Shown piece by piece: positions 48,770 to 57,348 of a stretch of 64,000 nt of DNA (position 1 is the stretch's first letter; the number at the start of each line of letters is the position of its first letter). The position numbers and the translations under genes were made by a program. Under the pieces are notes generated by a model that worked only from the letters and a program-made list of their open reading frames with translations, searched no databases and was not told where the DNA came from. The DNA is from JAGOCV01 sp049445855. Lineage in GTDB: Bacteria; Pseudomonadota; Gammaproteobacteria; Burkholderiales; Burkholderiaceae_C. The stretch spans positions 434,001 to 498,000 of the forward strand of contig NZ_JBMSDV010000003.1 in NCBI RefSeq assembly GCF_049445855.1, written 5' to 3'.

Positions 48770-49704
48770 CTGAAAAAATCCCCCTGCTGGTCATCAGCCC
48801 CCTGTTGCCCGAACACGAGGCGAGGTTGGCCGACCTGTTCGACCTGACCTATGCGCCTACGCCGGACAAGCGCGCTGCCGCGCTGACCAGGGACGGCGCG
48901 AGATTCCGCGCACTGCTCACCATCGGGGTGATCCCCGTGAGTGAGGAAGAAATCGCCGCGATGCCCGCGCTCGAGCTCGCGTGCTGCATGGGCGTCGGCT
49001 ATGAAGGGTTGCCGATGGCGGCATTGCGCGCGCGCGGCATCGTCACCGCCAACGGGGCCGGCACCAACGAGAACACGGTCGCCGACCACACCTTCGGGCT
49101 GATCATCGGCATCGTGCGCAACATCCGGCTGCTGGACCAGCAATGCCGCGCCGGCATCTGGCGCGACGCCGTGCCGCAGCCGCCACAGGTGTCGGGCCGT
49201 CGGCTGGGCATCTTCGGCATGGGCAGCATCGGTCGCCAGATCGCGCGCCGCGCGGCGGGCTTCGACATGCCGATCGGGTATCACAACCGCAAGCCGATGG
49301 AAGGCTCGACGGATACGTACTTCGACGATGTCGTCAAACTGGCCGAATGGGCGGACATCCTCGTGTGCGTGGCGCCCGGTGGTCCCGCGACGCGCCACAA
49401 GATCAACGCACAGGTGCTGGACGCGCTCGGGCCCACGGGCTATCTCGTCAACGTGGGCCGGGGCAGCCTGGTCGATACCGACGCCCTGGCTGCCGCGTTG
49501 CGCGACCGCCGCATTGCGGGAGCCGCAATCGATGTCTACGAGAGCGAACCCCACCCGCCGCAACAGCTGATCGGGCTGGACAACCTCATCATCACGCCGC
49601 ACCTGGCGGGTTGGTCGCCCGAGGCCACGCAGAACAGCATCAACCGGTTCATTGCGAACGCACAGGGGCATTTCGAAGGCCGGGGCGTGGTGTCGCCGAT
49701 CTGA
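48766..49704 (+). CDS. D-2-hydroxyacid dehydrogenase (glyoxylate/hydroxypyruvate reductase-like)
   Basis: With a GTG start at 48766 the protein has 312 residues. It shows the Rossmann NAD(P) motif GIFGMGSIGRQIARR, conserved Arg in LVNVGRGSLVDTDAL, the Glu in AIDVYESEP, and the His in NLIITPHLAGWS. HNRKP after the second strand, rather than an acidic residue, points to NADPH. It reduces 2-keto acids such as glyoxylate or hydroxypyruvate. The start overlaps the ABC gene stop (GTGA), and CGGAG lies about 11 nt before it. Confidence 0.9.
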   Translation: MTEKIPLLVISPLLPEHEARLADLFDLTYAPTPDKRAAALTRDGARFRALLTIGVIPVSEEEIAAMPALELACCMGVGYEGLPMAALRARGIVTANGAGTNENTVADHTFGLIIGIVRNIRLLDQQCRAGIWRDAVPQPPQVSGRRLGIFGMGSIGRQIARRAAGFDMPIGYHNRKPMEGSTDTYFDDVVKLAEWADILVCVAPGGPATRHKINAQVLDALGPTGYLVNVGRGSLVDTDALAAALRDRRIAGAAIDVYESEPHPPQQLIGLDNLIITPHLAGWSPEATQNSINRFIANAQGHFEGRGVVSPI

Positions 49705-49743
49705 CGCGATGCGACCTCATGGCGCGGCCCATAATCGCCCGTC

Positions 49744-50691
49744 ATGGAAACCAAATGGCTCGAAGACTTCGTCAGCCTGGCCGAGACGCGCAGCTTCAGC
49801 CGGTCTGCCACGTTGCGGCATGTGACGCAGCCCGCGTTCAGCCGGCGTATCCAGGCGCTCGAAGCCTGGGCCGGCACGGACCTGGTGGACCGCAGCTCGT
49901 ACCCGACCAGCCTCACGCCGGCGGGTGAAACGCTCTACGCGCAGTCGCTCGAAATCCTGCAGTCGCTGCAGAGCACGCGGGCCATGCTGCGCGGCCATTC
50001 GGCGGCGGCGCAGGATGTCATCGAGTTCGCCGTGCCTCACAGCCTGGCGTTCACCTTTTTCCCCGCATGGGTCAGCAGCCTGCGCGAGACCTTCGGCCCC
50101 ATCAAGAGCCGGCTGATCGCGCTCAACGTGCACGACGCGGTGATGCGGCTGGTGGAAGGCAACTGCGACCTGCTCATTTCCTTCCACCATGTGTCGCAGC
50201 CTTTTCAGCTCGACGCCGACCGCTACGAGATGCTCACGCTTGGTCATGAGGTGCTGGCGCCCTATGTGAAGCCGGACGCGGAGGGTGAACCCCAGTACCG
50301 CCTGCCCGGGCGGCCCGGCCATCCGCTGCCATACCTGGGGTATGCGCCGGGCGCTTACCTCAGCCGCATGGTGGACCAGCTGCTCAAGGATTCGGGCACG
50401 CCCATCCATCTGGACCGTGTGTACGAGACCGACATGGCCGAAGGCCTGAAGGCCATGGCGCTGGAGGGGCACGGCATCGCCTTCCTGCCGCAGAGTGCGG
50501 TGAAGAAGGAAGTGCGCGCCCGCAAGCTCGTGAATGCCGCGCCGGGTCTCGCCGAACTCGAGATGCCGCTCGAAATCCGCATCTGCCGCGAAAAGCCGGT
50601 GGCCGTGAATGGCCGTGAAGCGTCTGCGCCCAAGCGTGCAGCGCAAGCGTTGTGGGAATTCCTGCAGGCTGCAAGAAAGCCTGCGGGCTGA
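49744..50691 (+). CDS. LysR-family transcriptional regulator
   Basis: A LysR-type regulator of 315 residues. The winged helix-turn-helix covers about residues 1-60 (WLEDFVSLAETRSFSRSATLRHVTQPAFSRRIQALE). The ligand domain follows, with EFAVPHSLAFTFFPAW, LISFHHVSQP and GLKAMALEGHGIAFLPQSAV. It begins 39 bp after the dehydrogenase gene on the same strand and 406 bp before gltI. It may control the gltIJKL transporter, but the usual divergent LysR arrangement is absent, so that is uncertain. Confidence 0.9.
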   Translation: METKWLEDFVSLAETRSFSRSATLRHVTQPAFSRRIQALEAWAGTDLVDRSSYPTSLTPAGETLYAQSLEILQSLQSTRAMLRGHSAAAQDVIEFAVPHSLAFTFFPAWVSSLRETFGPIKSRLIALNVHDAVMRLVEGNCDLLISFHHVSQPFQLDADRYEMLTLGHEVLAPYVKPDAEGEPQYRLPGRPGHPLPYLGYAPGAYLSRMVDQLLKDSGTPIHLDRVYETDMAEGLKAMALEGHGIAFLPQSAVKKEVRARKLVNAAPGLAELEMPLEIRICREKPVAVNGREASAPKRAAQALWEFLQAARKPAG

Positions 50692-51097
50692 CGCTGGCCT
50701 GACCCCCGCTTCTGGCCGACATGCAAAAAACGCATGAACTGGAATCCATTTTGCATTGGCCTGCAAAACGCGGGAAACCTACAGTGCGGCCACCGCTGGA
50801 AGCGGCGCCTGCCCGGCAGGTGCTACTGACAGCGGCTGACGCTCCGTAGTTACCCTATCCACGTCAGGCACAAAGACTGCTTACTCTGGGTACCGCATGA
50901 CGAATCCACAAGAAATGCACCAATTCAGAGCCCTCCTCCAAAAGGGTGCGGTCTTGGCCCGGTTGGGGGCCATTGCAGCAGATTTGCCCATTCGTGGGGC
51001 GAAAATGCGAGCCACGGCCGGGTAGTAGCGCCTTGCAAAAGGCCGGATTCTCAGCTTCCACAACGTCCCCAGTACTTCATCTCTAGGAGATCTCTTC
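50692..51097 (+). promoter_or_regulatory. 406-bp regulatory leader of the gltIJKL operon
   Basis: No gene is supported here. ATGCAAAA (50721-50728) and TTTTGCAT (50749-50756) form a perfect inverted repeat, and a third TGCAAAA lies at 50762-50768. TTGGCC (50756-50761) and TACAGT (50780-50785), spaced 18 bp, could be a promoter overlapping those boxes. Two perfect GC hairpins follow directly: CCGCT-GGA-AGCGG (50793-50805) and CCTGCC-C-GGCAGG (50808-50820). If that promoter is used, gltI has a leader of about 310 nt. AGGAGA precedes gltI. Confidence 0.45.
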
Positions 51098-51985
51098 ATG
51101 AAAAAACACCTGTTTGTCCTGACCGTTGCAGCCGTCGCAGCCGGTAGCGCATTTGCGCAGGCCAACGACACGCTGGCCAAGGTCAAGGCCTCGGGCAAGA
51201 TCGTGATGGGCGTGCGCGAATCTTCGTCGCCCCTGTCCTATACGCTGGGCGATGGCAAGTTCACCGGCTACCACGTCGAACTGTGCGAACGCATCATCAA
51301 GGCCTTGGCCCCTGCCGCCAAGGTCGAATACACGCCCGTGACGTCGGCCAACCGCATCCCGCTGGTCCAGAACGGCACCGTGGACATCGAATGCGGCTCC
51401 ACCACCAACAACACCGCACGCCAGAAGGACGTGTCCTTCGCCGTGACGACGTACGTCACCGAAGTGCGCACCGCCGTCAAGAAGTCGTCGGGCATCAACT
51501 CCATCGCCCAGTTGAACGGCAAGAGCGTCGCCACCACCACCGGCACGACCTCCGTGGCCCTGCTGCGCAAGCACGAGCGTGGCGCCGGCGTGAACTTCAA
51601 CGAGGTGTATGGCAAGGACCACGCCGACAGCTTCCTGCTGCTCGAGTCCGGCCGCGCTGACGCGTTCGTGATGGACGACAACATCCTGGCCGGCCTGATC
51701 GCTTCGTCGAAGTCGCCCGCTGATTACGCCATCGTCGGCGAAACCCTGAACGTCGAGCCGATCGCCATCATGATCCGCAAGGACGATCCGGCCTTCAAGA
51801 AGGCCGTGGACGACTACATCAAGGCCCAGATGAAGAGCGGTGACCTCGACAAGCTGTACGCCAAGTGGTTCCAGGCGCCCATCCCGCCGAAGAACACGAG
51901 TGTGAACCTGGCCATGGGCGGCATCCTGAAAGACCTGGTCAAGAACCCGTCCGACAAGCCCGCTGAAGACTACAACAAGAAGTAA
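51098..51985 (+). CDS. gltI: Glutamate/aspartate ABC transporter substrate-binding protein
   Basis: A 295-residue binding protein with a signal peptide (FVLTVAAVAAGSAFA|Q, cleavage near residue 21). The GltI-type core includes GKIVMGVRESSSPLSYTLGDGKFTGYHVELCERI, VEYTPVTSANRIPLVQNGTVDIECGSTTNN, the hinge TTTGTTSVALL and RADAFVMDDNILAGL. The Arg and Ser residues that hold the dicarboxylic amino acid are present. It delivers glutamate or aspartate to the GltJK permease. It is first in the gltIJKL operon and separated from gltJ by a hairpin, which usually allows higher expression of the binding protein. Confidence 0.94.
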   Translation: MKKHLFVLTVAAVAAGSAFAQANDTLAKVKASGKIVMGVRESSSPLSYTLGDGKFTGYHVELCERIIKALAPAAKVEYTPVTSANRIPLVQNGTVDIECGSTTNNTARQKDVSFAVTTYVTEVRTAVKKSSGINSIAQLNGKSVATTTGTTSVALLRKHERGAGVNFNEVYGKDHADSFLLLESGRADAFVMDDNILAGLIASSKSPADYAIVGETLNVEPIAIMIRKDDPAFKKAVDDYIKAQMKSGDLDKLYAKWFQAPIPPKNTSVNLAMGGILKDLVKNPSDKPAEDYNKK

Positions 51986-52003
51986 TCACGGCTCCCTAGA
52001 TGG

Positions 52004-52034
52004 CGCCCGCCCGGTTCACGCCTGGCGGGCGTTT
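52004..52034 (+). terminator. Hairpin between gltI and gltJ (attenuating terminator)
   Basis: CGCCCGCC (52004-52011) pairs perfectly with GGCGGGCG (52024-52031) and is followed by TTT. The short T run suggests partial termination or protection of the gltI message against decay, with read-through to gltJKL. Confidence 0.6.
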
Positions 52035-52055
52035 GCATAACAACATGGAGAAGAA

Positions 52056-52811
52056 ATGAATCTGGAGTGGCAGGTCTTCTGTCTGGACACCATCGACAAG
52101 GAGCCCGTCAAGGGCTGTCTGGCCTTCGGTGACAACCAGACCTATCTGGGGTGGCTGATCGAAGCCTGGGGCCAGACGCTCATGGTCGCGGTGCTCTCGC
52201 TCATCGTCGCGCTGATCATCGGCTCGATCATCGGCATCCTGCGTACCCTGCCGAACAGCCCGTGGCTCGTGCGCCTGGGCAATGCGTGGGTCGAGTTCTT
52301 CCGCAACATCCCGCTGCTGGTCCAGATCTTCCTCTGGTACCACGTCGTTCCCGTCGTTTTCCCCGCATTCGCCGGCATGCCCAAGCTGGCGCTGGTGGTG
52401 TTCGGCCTGGGTTTCTTCACGTCGGCGCGTATCGCCGAGCAGGTGCGTGCCGGTGTGCAGGCCTTGCCGCGCGGCCAGCGTTACGCAGCCATGGCGGTCG
52501 GATTCACCACGTGGCAAACGTATCGCCACGTGCTGCTGCCCATGGCCTACCGCATCATCATTCCCCCGCTCACCAGCGAGAGCATGAACATCTTCAAGAA
52601 CTCGTCGGTGGCGTTCGCCGTGTCCATCACCGAACTGACGTTCTTTGCGCAACAGGCCGGCGAAGAGACGTCGCGCGGCATCGAGATCTACATGGGCGTG
52701 ACCCTGCTGTACATCATCTCGGCCTTCACCATCAACCGCATCATGGCCTTCATCGAGAAGAGGGTGCGCGTACCGGGCTTCGTGGCCTCAACCGGCGGCG
52801 GAGGACACTGA
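52056..52811 (+). CDS. gltJ: Glutamate/aspartate ABC transporter permease
   Basis: The 251 residues include hydrophobic segments and the HisM-type permease domain. Key stretches are GWGQTLMVAVLSLIVALIIGS-like helix one (here EAWGQTLMVAVLSLIVALIIG), FFRNIPLLVQIFLWYHVVP, and the EAA-type loop around EQVRAGVQALPRGQRYAAMAVG, which contacts the ATPase. It pairs with GltK. Spacing is 70 bp after gltI, including the hairpin, and 1 bp before gltK. Confidence 0.93.
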   Translation: MNLEWQVFCLDTIDKEPVKGCLAFGDNQTYLGWLIEAWGQTLMVAVLSLIVALIIGSIIGILRTLPNSPWLVRLGNAWVEFFRNIPLLVQIFLWYHVVPVVFPAFAGMPKLALVVFGLGFFTSARIAEQVRAGVQALPRGQRYAAMAVGFTTWQTYRHVLLPMAYRIIIPPLTSESMNIFKNSSVAFAVSITELTFFAQQAGEETSRGIEIYMGVTLLYIISAFTINRIMAFIEKRVRVPGFVASTGGGGH

Positions 52812-52812
52812 C

Positions 52813-53481
52813 ATGCTCGGACTCGACTTTTCCTTCTTCACCTGGGAAGTGTTCCGCGGCTACGTGCTGGGCGGGCTCTATTTCAGCCTGGGCCTCACGG
52901 CCGTCGCCACGCTGGGCGGCATCTTCTTCGGCACGCTGCTGGCGCTGATGCGCCTGTCGGGCAGCAAGGTGCTCGAAGTGCCGGCCACCATCTACGTCAA
53001 CGGCATGCGTTCCATCCCGCTGCTGATGGTGCTGCTGTGGTTCTTCCTGCTGGTGCCGATGATCATCGGCCGGCCCATCGGCGCCGAATGGTCGGCGGTG
53101 ATCACGTTCATCGCCTTCGAAGCGGCGTACTTCAGCGAGATCATGCGCGCGGGCATCCAGTCCATCCCGCGCGGCCAGGTCTTCGCGGGCCAGGCGCTGG
53201 GCATGAGCTACGGGCAGAACATGAAGCTCGTCATCCTGCCGCAGGCCTTCCGCAACATGCTGCCGATTTTGCTGACGCAGACCATCATCCTGTTCCAGGA
53301 CACGTCGCTGGTCTACATCATCACCGCGCACGACATGCTGCACGGCTTCTCGACCGCGGGCGCGAACCTGAGCCATCCGCGTGAGGCGTACATCCTGGCG
53401 GCCGTCTTCTATTTCGTGATCTGCTTCGCGCTGTCGTATCTGGTGAAGATGCTGCAGAAGAAGATTGCGATCATCCGCTGA
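52813..53481 (+). CDS. gltK: Glutamate/aspartate ABC transporter permease
   Basis: A 222-residue integral membrane protein of the same permease family. It has VFRGYVLGGLYFSLGLTAVATLGGIFFG, YVNGMRSIPLLMVLLWFFLLVP, and the coupling loop IMRAGIQSIPRGQVFAGQALGMSY. It forms the heterodimeric channel with GltJ. It starts 1 bp after gltJ and ends 47 bp before gltL. Confidence 0.93.
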   Translation: MLGLDFSFFTWEVFRGYVLGGLYFSLGLTAVATLGGIFFGTLLALMRLSGSKVLEVPATIYVNGMRSIPLLMVLLWFFLLVPMIIGRPIGAEWSAVITFIAFEAAYFSEIMRAGIQSIPRGQVFAGQALGMSYGQNMKLVILPQAFRNMLPILLTQTIILFQDTSLVYIITAHDMLHGFSTAGANLSHPREAYILAAVFYFVICFALSYLVKMLQKKIAIIR

Positions 53482-53528
53482 ACGACGCGCGCAATCGCAT
53501 CGAATGAATCGAATCCGGAGAACCGAAA

Positions 53529-54266
53529 ATGATTGAAATCAAGAACGTTTCCAAATGGTATGGCCCGGTGCAGGTGCTCAACGACTGTTCGGTGAGCATC
53601 AACAAGGGTGACGTGGTGGTGGTGTGCGGCCCGTCGGGCTCGGGCAAGTCCACGTTGATCAAGACCGTGAACGCGCTCGAACCCTTCCAGAAGGGCGAGA
53701 TCTTCGTGGACAACGTGCCGCTGCACGACCCGAAGACCAACCTGCCCAAGCTGCGTTCACGTGTGGGCATGGTGTTCCAGCACTTCGAGTTGTTTCCGCA
53801 CCTCTCGGTGACCGAGAACCTGACCATCGCGCAGATCAAGGTGCTCGGCCGCAGTGCAGACGAAGCCAAGACGCGCGGCCTCAAGATGCTCGACCGCGTG
53901 GGTCTGATGGCGCACAAGGACAAGTTCCCCGGCCAGCTGTCGGGCGGTCAGCAACAGCGTGTGGCCATCGCCCGCGCGCTGTCGATGGACCCGATCGTCA
54001 TGCTGTTCGATGAGCCGACCTCCGCGCTCGACCCCGAGATGGTCGGCGAAGTGCTCGATGTGATGGTGACGCTCGCGAAGGAAGGCATGACCATGATGGT
54101 GGTCACGCACGAAATGGGCTTCGCGCGCAAGGTGGCCAGCCGCGTGATCTTCATCGACGTCGGTGGCCGGATCCTGGAAGACTGCTCGAAGGACGAGTTC
54201 TTCGGCAACCCCGAAGCACGCCAGCCGCGTACCAAGGACTTCCTCAACAAGATCCTGGCGCATTGA
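53529..54266 (+). CDS. gltL: Glutamate/aspartate ABC transporter ATPase
   Basis: A 245-residue polar amino acid-type ATPase. It has Walker A GPSGSGKST (about residues 35-43), Q-loop FQHFELFPH, signature LSGGQQQR, Walker B VMLFDEPTSALDPE and H-loop VTHEMGFA. It energises uptake through GltJK. AATCCGGAG lies before the ATG. It ends the operon, and the 69-bp palindromic element copy B follows 9 nt after its stop. Confidence 0.94.
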   Translation: MIEIKNVSKWYGPVQVLNDCSVSINKGDVVVVCGPSGSGKSTLIKTVNALEPFQKGEIFVDNVPLHDPKTNLPKLRSRVGMVFQHFELFPHLSVTENLTIAQIKVLGRSADEAKTRGLKMLDRVGLMAHKDKFPGQLSGGQQQRVAIARALSMDPIVMLFDEPTSALDPEMVGEVLDVMVTLAKEGMTMMVVTHEMGFARKVASRVIFIDVGGRILEDCSKDEFFGNPEARQPRTKDFLNKILAH

Positions 54267-54275
54267 CACTGAGCC

Positions 54276-54344
54276 CACCCCCGAAGCGCCTGCGGCGCTT
54301 TCCCCTCAAGGGGGCGACACCGACGGCCCGGCAAAGCCGGTTCC
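54276..54344 (+). repeat. 69-bp palindromic intergenic element, copy B
   Basis: This is the second copy of the element at 31722-31790 (59 of 69 positions identical by hand). It has the same three hairpins and the same orientation relative to the upstream gene. It lies between the converging gltL and transaminase genes and could terminate both transcripts. A T-run (TTTTTT) near 54360 follows it. Confidence 0.85.
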
Positions 54345-54363
54345 TTTGGCGTTTGTGCTTTTT

Positions 54364-55707
54364 TCAGGCGGTGGCGTTCAGCGCCTCACCGATCGCATTG
54401 ACGATGCTGTCGATGTCTTCGCGCTTCATCGCGAACGCCGGGGCGAACTGCAGCGTGTCGGCACCGTAGCGCACGTAGAAGCCCTTTTTCCACAGATGCA
54501 TCGCCGCTTCGAACGGGCGTTTGGCGGGCTCACCCGGTACGGCAGCGAGCGTGATGCCGGCGGCCAGGCCGTAGTTGCGGATGTCGGTCACGTGCTTCGC
54601 GCCCTTGAGGCCGTGCACCGCGTTCTCGAAGTACGGCGCAAGTGCTTTGACCTGCGCGGGCGCATTTTCCTTTTCCAGCAGTTCCATCGTGGCAAGGCCG
54701 GCGGCACAGGCCACGGGGTGGGCCGAGTAGGTGTAGCCGTGCGCGAACTCGACCATGTAGTCGGGGCCGCCGTTCTGCAGAAAGGTGTTGTAGATGTCCG
54801 ACGTGGCGACCACACCACCCATGGGCACCACGCCGTTGGTGATCTGCTTGGCGAAGTTGAGCAGGTCGGGCGTCACGCCGAAGGCTTCGGCGCCCGTCCA
54901 CGCGCCTGAGCGTCCGAAACCGGTGATGACCTCGTCGAAGATCAGCAGGATGTTGTTCTGCGTGCAGATCTCGCGCAGCCGCTGCAGGTAGCCCACGGGC
55001 GGCACCACCACGCCGGCCGAGCCCGAAAAGGGCTCGACGATGACGGCTGCGATGTTCGACGCGTCATGCAGCGCGATCAGGTCGAGCAGGTGCTCGGCCA
55101 GATGCGCGCCGGTGGCGGGCTGGCCCTTGCTGAACTCGTTGCCCGGCAGCTGCGTGTGCGGCAGGTGGTCGGCCTCGACGCCCTGGCCGAAGACCTTGCG
55201 GTTGCCCACGATGCCACCGACGCTGATACCCCCGTAGTTCACGCCGTGGTAGCCCTTGGCGCGGCCGATGAAACGCGTCTTGCCGGCCTGGCCCTTCAGA
55301 CGCCAGTAGGCGCGTGCGATCTTCATCGAGGTGTCGGCTGCTTCGGAGCCCGAGCCGGTGAAGAACACATGGTTCAGGCCTTCGGGCATGTGCGAGACGA
55401 TCTTCTCCGCCAACTGGAACGAGCCCGGGTGGCCGAACTGGAAGCCCGGCGAATAGTCGAGCGTGGCCGCCTGCTTGCCGATGGCTTCGGCGATTTCCTT
55501 GCGTCCGTGCCCCAGGCCGCAGGTCCACAGTCCCGACAGGCCGTCCAGGATGCGGCGGCCCTGCGCGTCGATGTAATGCGTGCCCTCGGCACCCACGATG
55601 ATGCGCGGGTCGGCCTTGAACTGGCGGTTGCCGGTGAAGGGCATCCAGTGGGCGTCGAGCTGCGCGGCGGTGAGGCCGGCGGTGGCCTTCAGGTCGGTCA
55701 TGTCCAT
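54364..55707 (-). CDS. bauA: Omega-amino acid (beta-alanine):pyruvate transaminase
   Basis: The 447-residue class III aminotransferase aligns by eye along its whole length with Pseudomonas omega-amino acid:pyruvate transaminase: AHWMPFTGNRQFKADPRIIVGAEG, GLSGLWTCGLGHGRKEI, NHVFFTGSGSEAADTSMKIARAYWRLKGQ, ILLIFDEVITGFGRSG. The PLP lysine is in NFAKQITNG. It transfers the amino group of beta-alanine or similar omega-amino acids to pyruvate. The frame is open 24 codons further upstream, but ATG 55707 has AAGGAC before it and matches family length. It is divergent from a LysR gene. Confidence 0.88.
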   Translation of the reverse strand: MDMTDLKATAGLTAAQLDAHWMPFTGNRQFKADPRIIVGAEGTHYIDAQGRRILDGLSGLWTCGLGHGRKEIAEAIGKQAATLDYSPGFQFGHPGSFQLAEKIVSHMPEGLNHVFFTGSGSEAADTSMKIARAYWRLKGQAGKTRFIGRAKGYHGVNYGGISVGGIVGNRKVFGQGVEADHLPHTQLPGNEFSKGQPATGAHLAEHLLDLIALHDASNIAAVIVEPFSGSAGVVVPPVGYLQRLREICTQNNILLIFDEVITGFGRSGAWTGAEAFGVTPDLLNFAKQITNGVVPMGGVVATSDIYNTFLQNGGPDYMVEFAHGYTYSAHPVACAAGLATMELLEKENAPAQVKALAPYFENAVHGLKGAKHVTDIRNYGLAAGITLAAVPGEPAKRPFEAAMHLWKKGFYVRYGADTLQFAPAFAMKREDIDSIVNAIGEALNATA

Positions 55708-55784
55708 GGCGTCGTGTCCTTTTCTTTCCGTGATACGGCAGAGTGCAGCAGCAGATTCTGTCTTCCATTCCAGATTCATTAAAC

Positions 55785-55809
55785 TGCAACATCACGCTAT
55801 TCAGTTGCA
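55785..55809. promoter_or_regulatory. Candidate LysR binding dyad between bauA and its regulator
   Basis: TGCAAC (55785-55790) and GTTGCA (55804-55809) form a perfect inverted repeat with a 13-bp spacer, in the AT-rich gap between divergent genes. It lies 5 bp before the LysR start and 78 bp before the bauA start. This fits LysR-type autoregulation and activation. Confidence 0.5.
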
Positions 55810-55814
55810 TAATA

Positions 55815-56747
55815 ATGAAACATTCCCATCCGCCAGCCCTGCTCGGTCAGGTCGGCGACACCGACATCCGGCTCCTGCGTGTCTTTCGCTCGGTGGTCGA
55901 TTGCGGCGGCATGGCGGCTGCCGAGCTCGAGCTCAATGTCGGCCGGTCCACCATCAGCCGGCACGTGAAGGATCTGGAGGAGCGGCTGGGCCTCGTGCTG
56001 TGCCGGCGTGGCCGAAGCGGTTTCCAGCTCACCGATGAAGGCCGCCGGGTGTATGAGGACACGCTGCGCCTCATGGAGTCGCTGGACGCGTTCCGCGCCA
56101 ACGTCGGGCAGATGCATGGCGAACTGGCGGGCACGCTGCAGATCGGCCTGTTCGACAAGATGGTGACCAATCCCGTGTCGCGCGTGGACCGGGCAATCCG
56201 CGCGTTCACGCAGGCGGCGCCGCAGGTGACGCTGTCCATCACCGTGGGTGCGCTCAACACGATCGAGCCGGCCATCATGGACGGCCAGATGCAGGTGGCG
56301 ATCGTGCCCGACCACCGGCGCTCGCAGAGCCTGGACTACCTGCCGCTGTTCGACGAGCAGATGCGGCTCTACATGGGCAGCGAGCATCCGCTTTTCGGCC
56401 GCAGGCGCGGTGCGCAGATACCGGCAGACGATATCCGCGCCTGCGCGTTCGCCGGCCTCGCGTTCCATTCGCCCAACATGGAGGCGACGCGGCGCCTGGG
56501 CCTGAAGCGTACCGCCACGGCCACCGACCAGGAAGCGATCGCATTGCTGATCCTCTCCGGCAGTCATCTGGGTTTCCTGCCCGAGCACTACGCGGCGCAG
56601 TTCGTCGAACAAGGGCTCATGAGGCCGGCGAACGCGGCGGGCATGCGCTATGACGTGCAGTTCGTCGCCATCACGCGCCGTGCGGCCACGCCGTCGCGGC
56701 TCACGCAGGCTTTCGTCGAGGCGCTGCGCGCAGCGCACAGCGGCTGA
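55815..56747 (+). CDS. LysR-family regulator, divergent from bauA
   Basis: From ATG 55815 the product has 310 residues. The helix-turn-helix spans about residues 15-75 (DIRLLRVFRSVVDCGGMAAAELELNVGRSTISRHVKDLEERLG). A LysR ligand domain follows (LAGTLQIGLFDKM, MQVAIVPDHRRS, AIALLILSGSHLGFLP). It probably activates the transaminase gene opposite, and the inverted repeat in the gap supports this. An open frame extends upstream to 55743, but the ATG starts the conserved domain. Confidence 0.9.
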   Translation: MKHSHPPALLGQVGDTDIRLLRVFRSVVDCGGMAAAELELNVGRSTISRHVKDLEERLGLVLCRRGRSGFQLTDEGRRVYEDTLRLMESLDAFRANVGQMHGELAGTLQIGLFDKMVTNPVSRVDRAIRAFTQAAPQVTLSITVGALNTIEPAIMDGQMQVAIVPDHRRSQSLDYLPLFDEQMRLYMGSEHPLFGRRRGAQIPADDIRACAFAGLAFHSPNMEATRRLGLKRTATATDQEAIALLILSGSHLGFLPEHYAAQFVEQGLMRPANAAGMRYDVQFVAITRRAATPSRLTQAFVEALRAAHSG

Positions 56748-56786
56748 CGGCACCGGCGCGGCATGCTTCATGCTCACCCGCCTGCC

Positions 56787-57347
56787 ATGGACATGAACCT
56801 CCATCTCCTCGCCGTGAATTCACCGCAACCGGCCGCCCCGGCCGTGCCAGTGCTGCCGGTCTTGCCGCTCGATGCACAAGCCTTCGCGCCGTATGGACGC
56901 GTGATCGAAGTGCCGGCGGCCACGACGGGCAGGCCGATCAACAACGGCACGTCGCAGCGTTTCGATCTCGTGGGCGACATGCAGCTCGAGGCGCAGGGCG
57001 GCAAGCCCATGCTGGCGATCTTCCGCGCGCAGGCGCGGCGCTTTCCGCACACAGTGACGGAAATGGAGCGTCACCGGCACGGCAGCCAGAGCTTCATCCC
57101 GCTCGGGGAGCGTCGCTTCATCGTGGTGGTGGCGCGTGCCGGCGACGCACCCGGAGCCGGTGAACTCGCGGCCTTCCTCAGCAATGGCCACCAGGGCGTG
57201 ATGCTCGCGCCCGGCACATGGCACCATGCGCTGCTCGCCGTCGATGCGGGCGACTTCGCGGTGATCGAGCGGGCCGGCAGCGCCGCAGAGGTCGATTGCG
57301 ATGTGTGCAACCTCGCGACATCCGTCGCCGTGTTGCCGCCAGCTTAG
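56787..57347 (+). CDS. allA: Ureidoglycolate lyase-family protein
   Basis: A 186-residue protein. After a Pro/Ala-rich N-terminal stretch it follows AllA: LPLDAQAFAPYGRVIE, INNGTSQRFD, FRAQARRFPHTVTEMERHRHGSQSFIPLGERRFIVVVA, AAFLSNGHQGVMLAPGTWHHALLAV and DCDVCNL. AllA splits (S)-ureidoglycolate into glyoxylate and urea at the end of allantoin use. No allantoinase or allantoate gene is in the window, so the substrate may differ. ATGs at 56763 and 56793 are alternatives. It ends 1 bp from the converging amidase gene. Confidence 0.8.
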   Translation: MDMNLHLLAVNSPQPAAPAVPVLPVLPLDAQAFAPYGRVIEVPAATTGRPINNGTSQRFDLVGDMQLEAQGGKPMLAIFRAQARRFPHTVTEMERHRHGSQSFIPLGERRFIVVVARAGDAPGAGELAAFLSNGHQGVMLAPGTWHHALLAVDAGDFAVIERAGSAAEVDCDVCNLATSVAVLPPA

Positions 57348-57348
57348 G

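Noticed and set aside
50897..51025. A 42-codon frame (MTNPQEMHQF...) in the gltI leader
   Set aside because: It has no ribosome site or coding signature; it could be a leader peptide, but nothing supports it.
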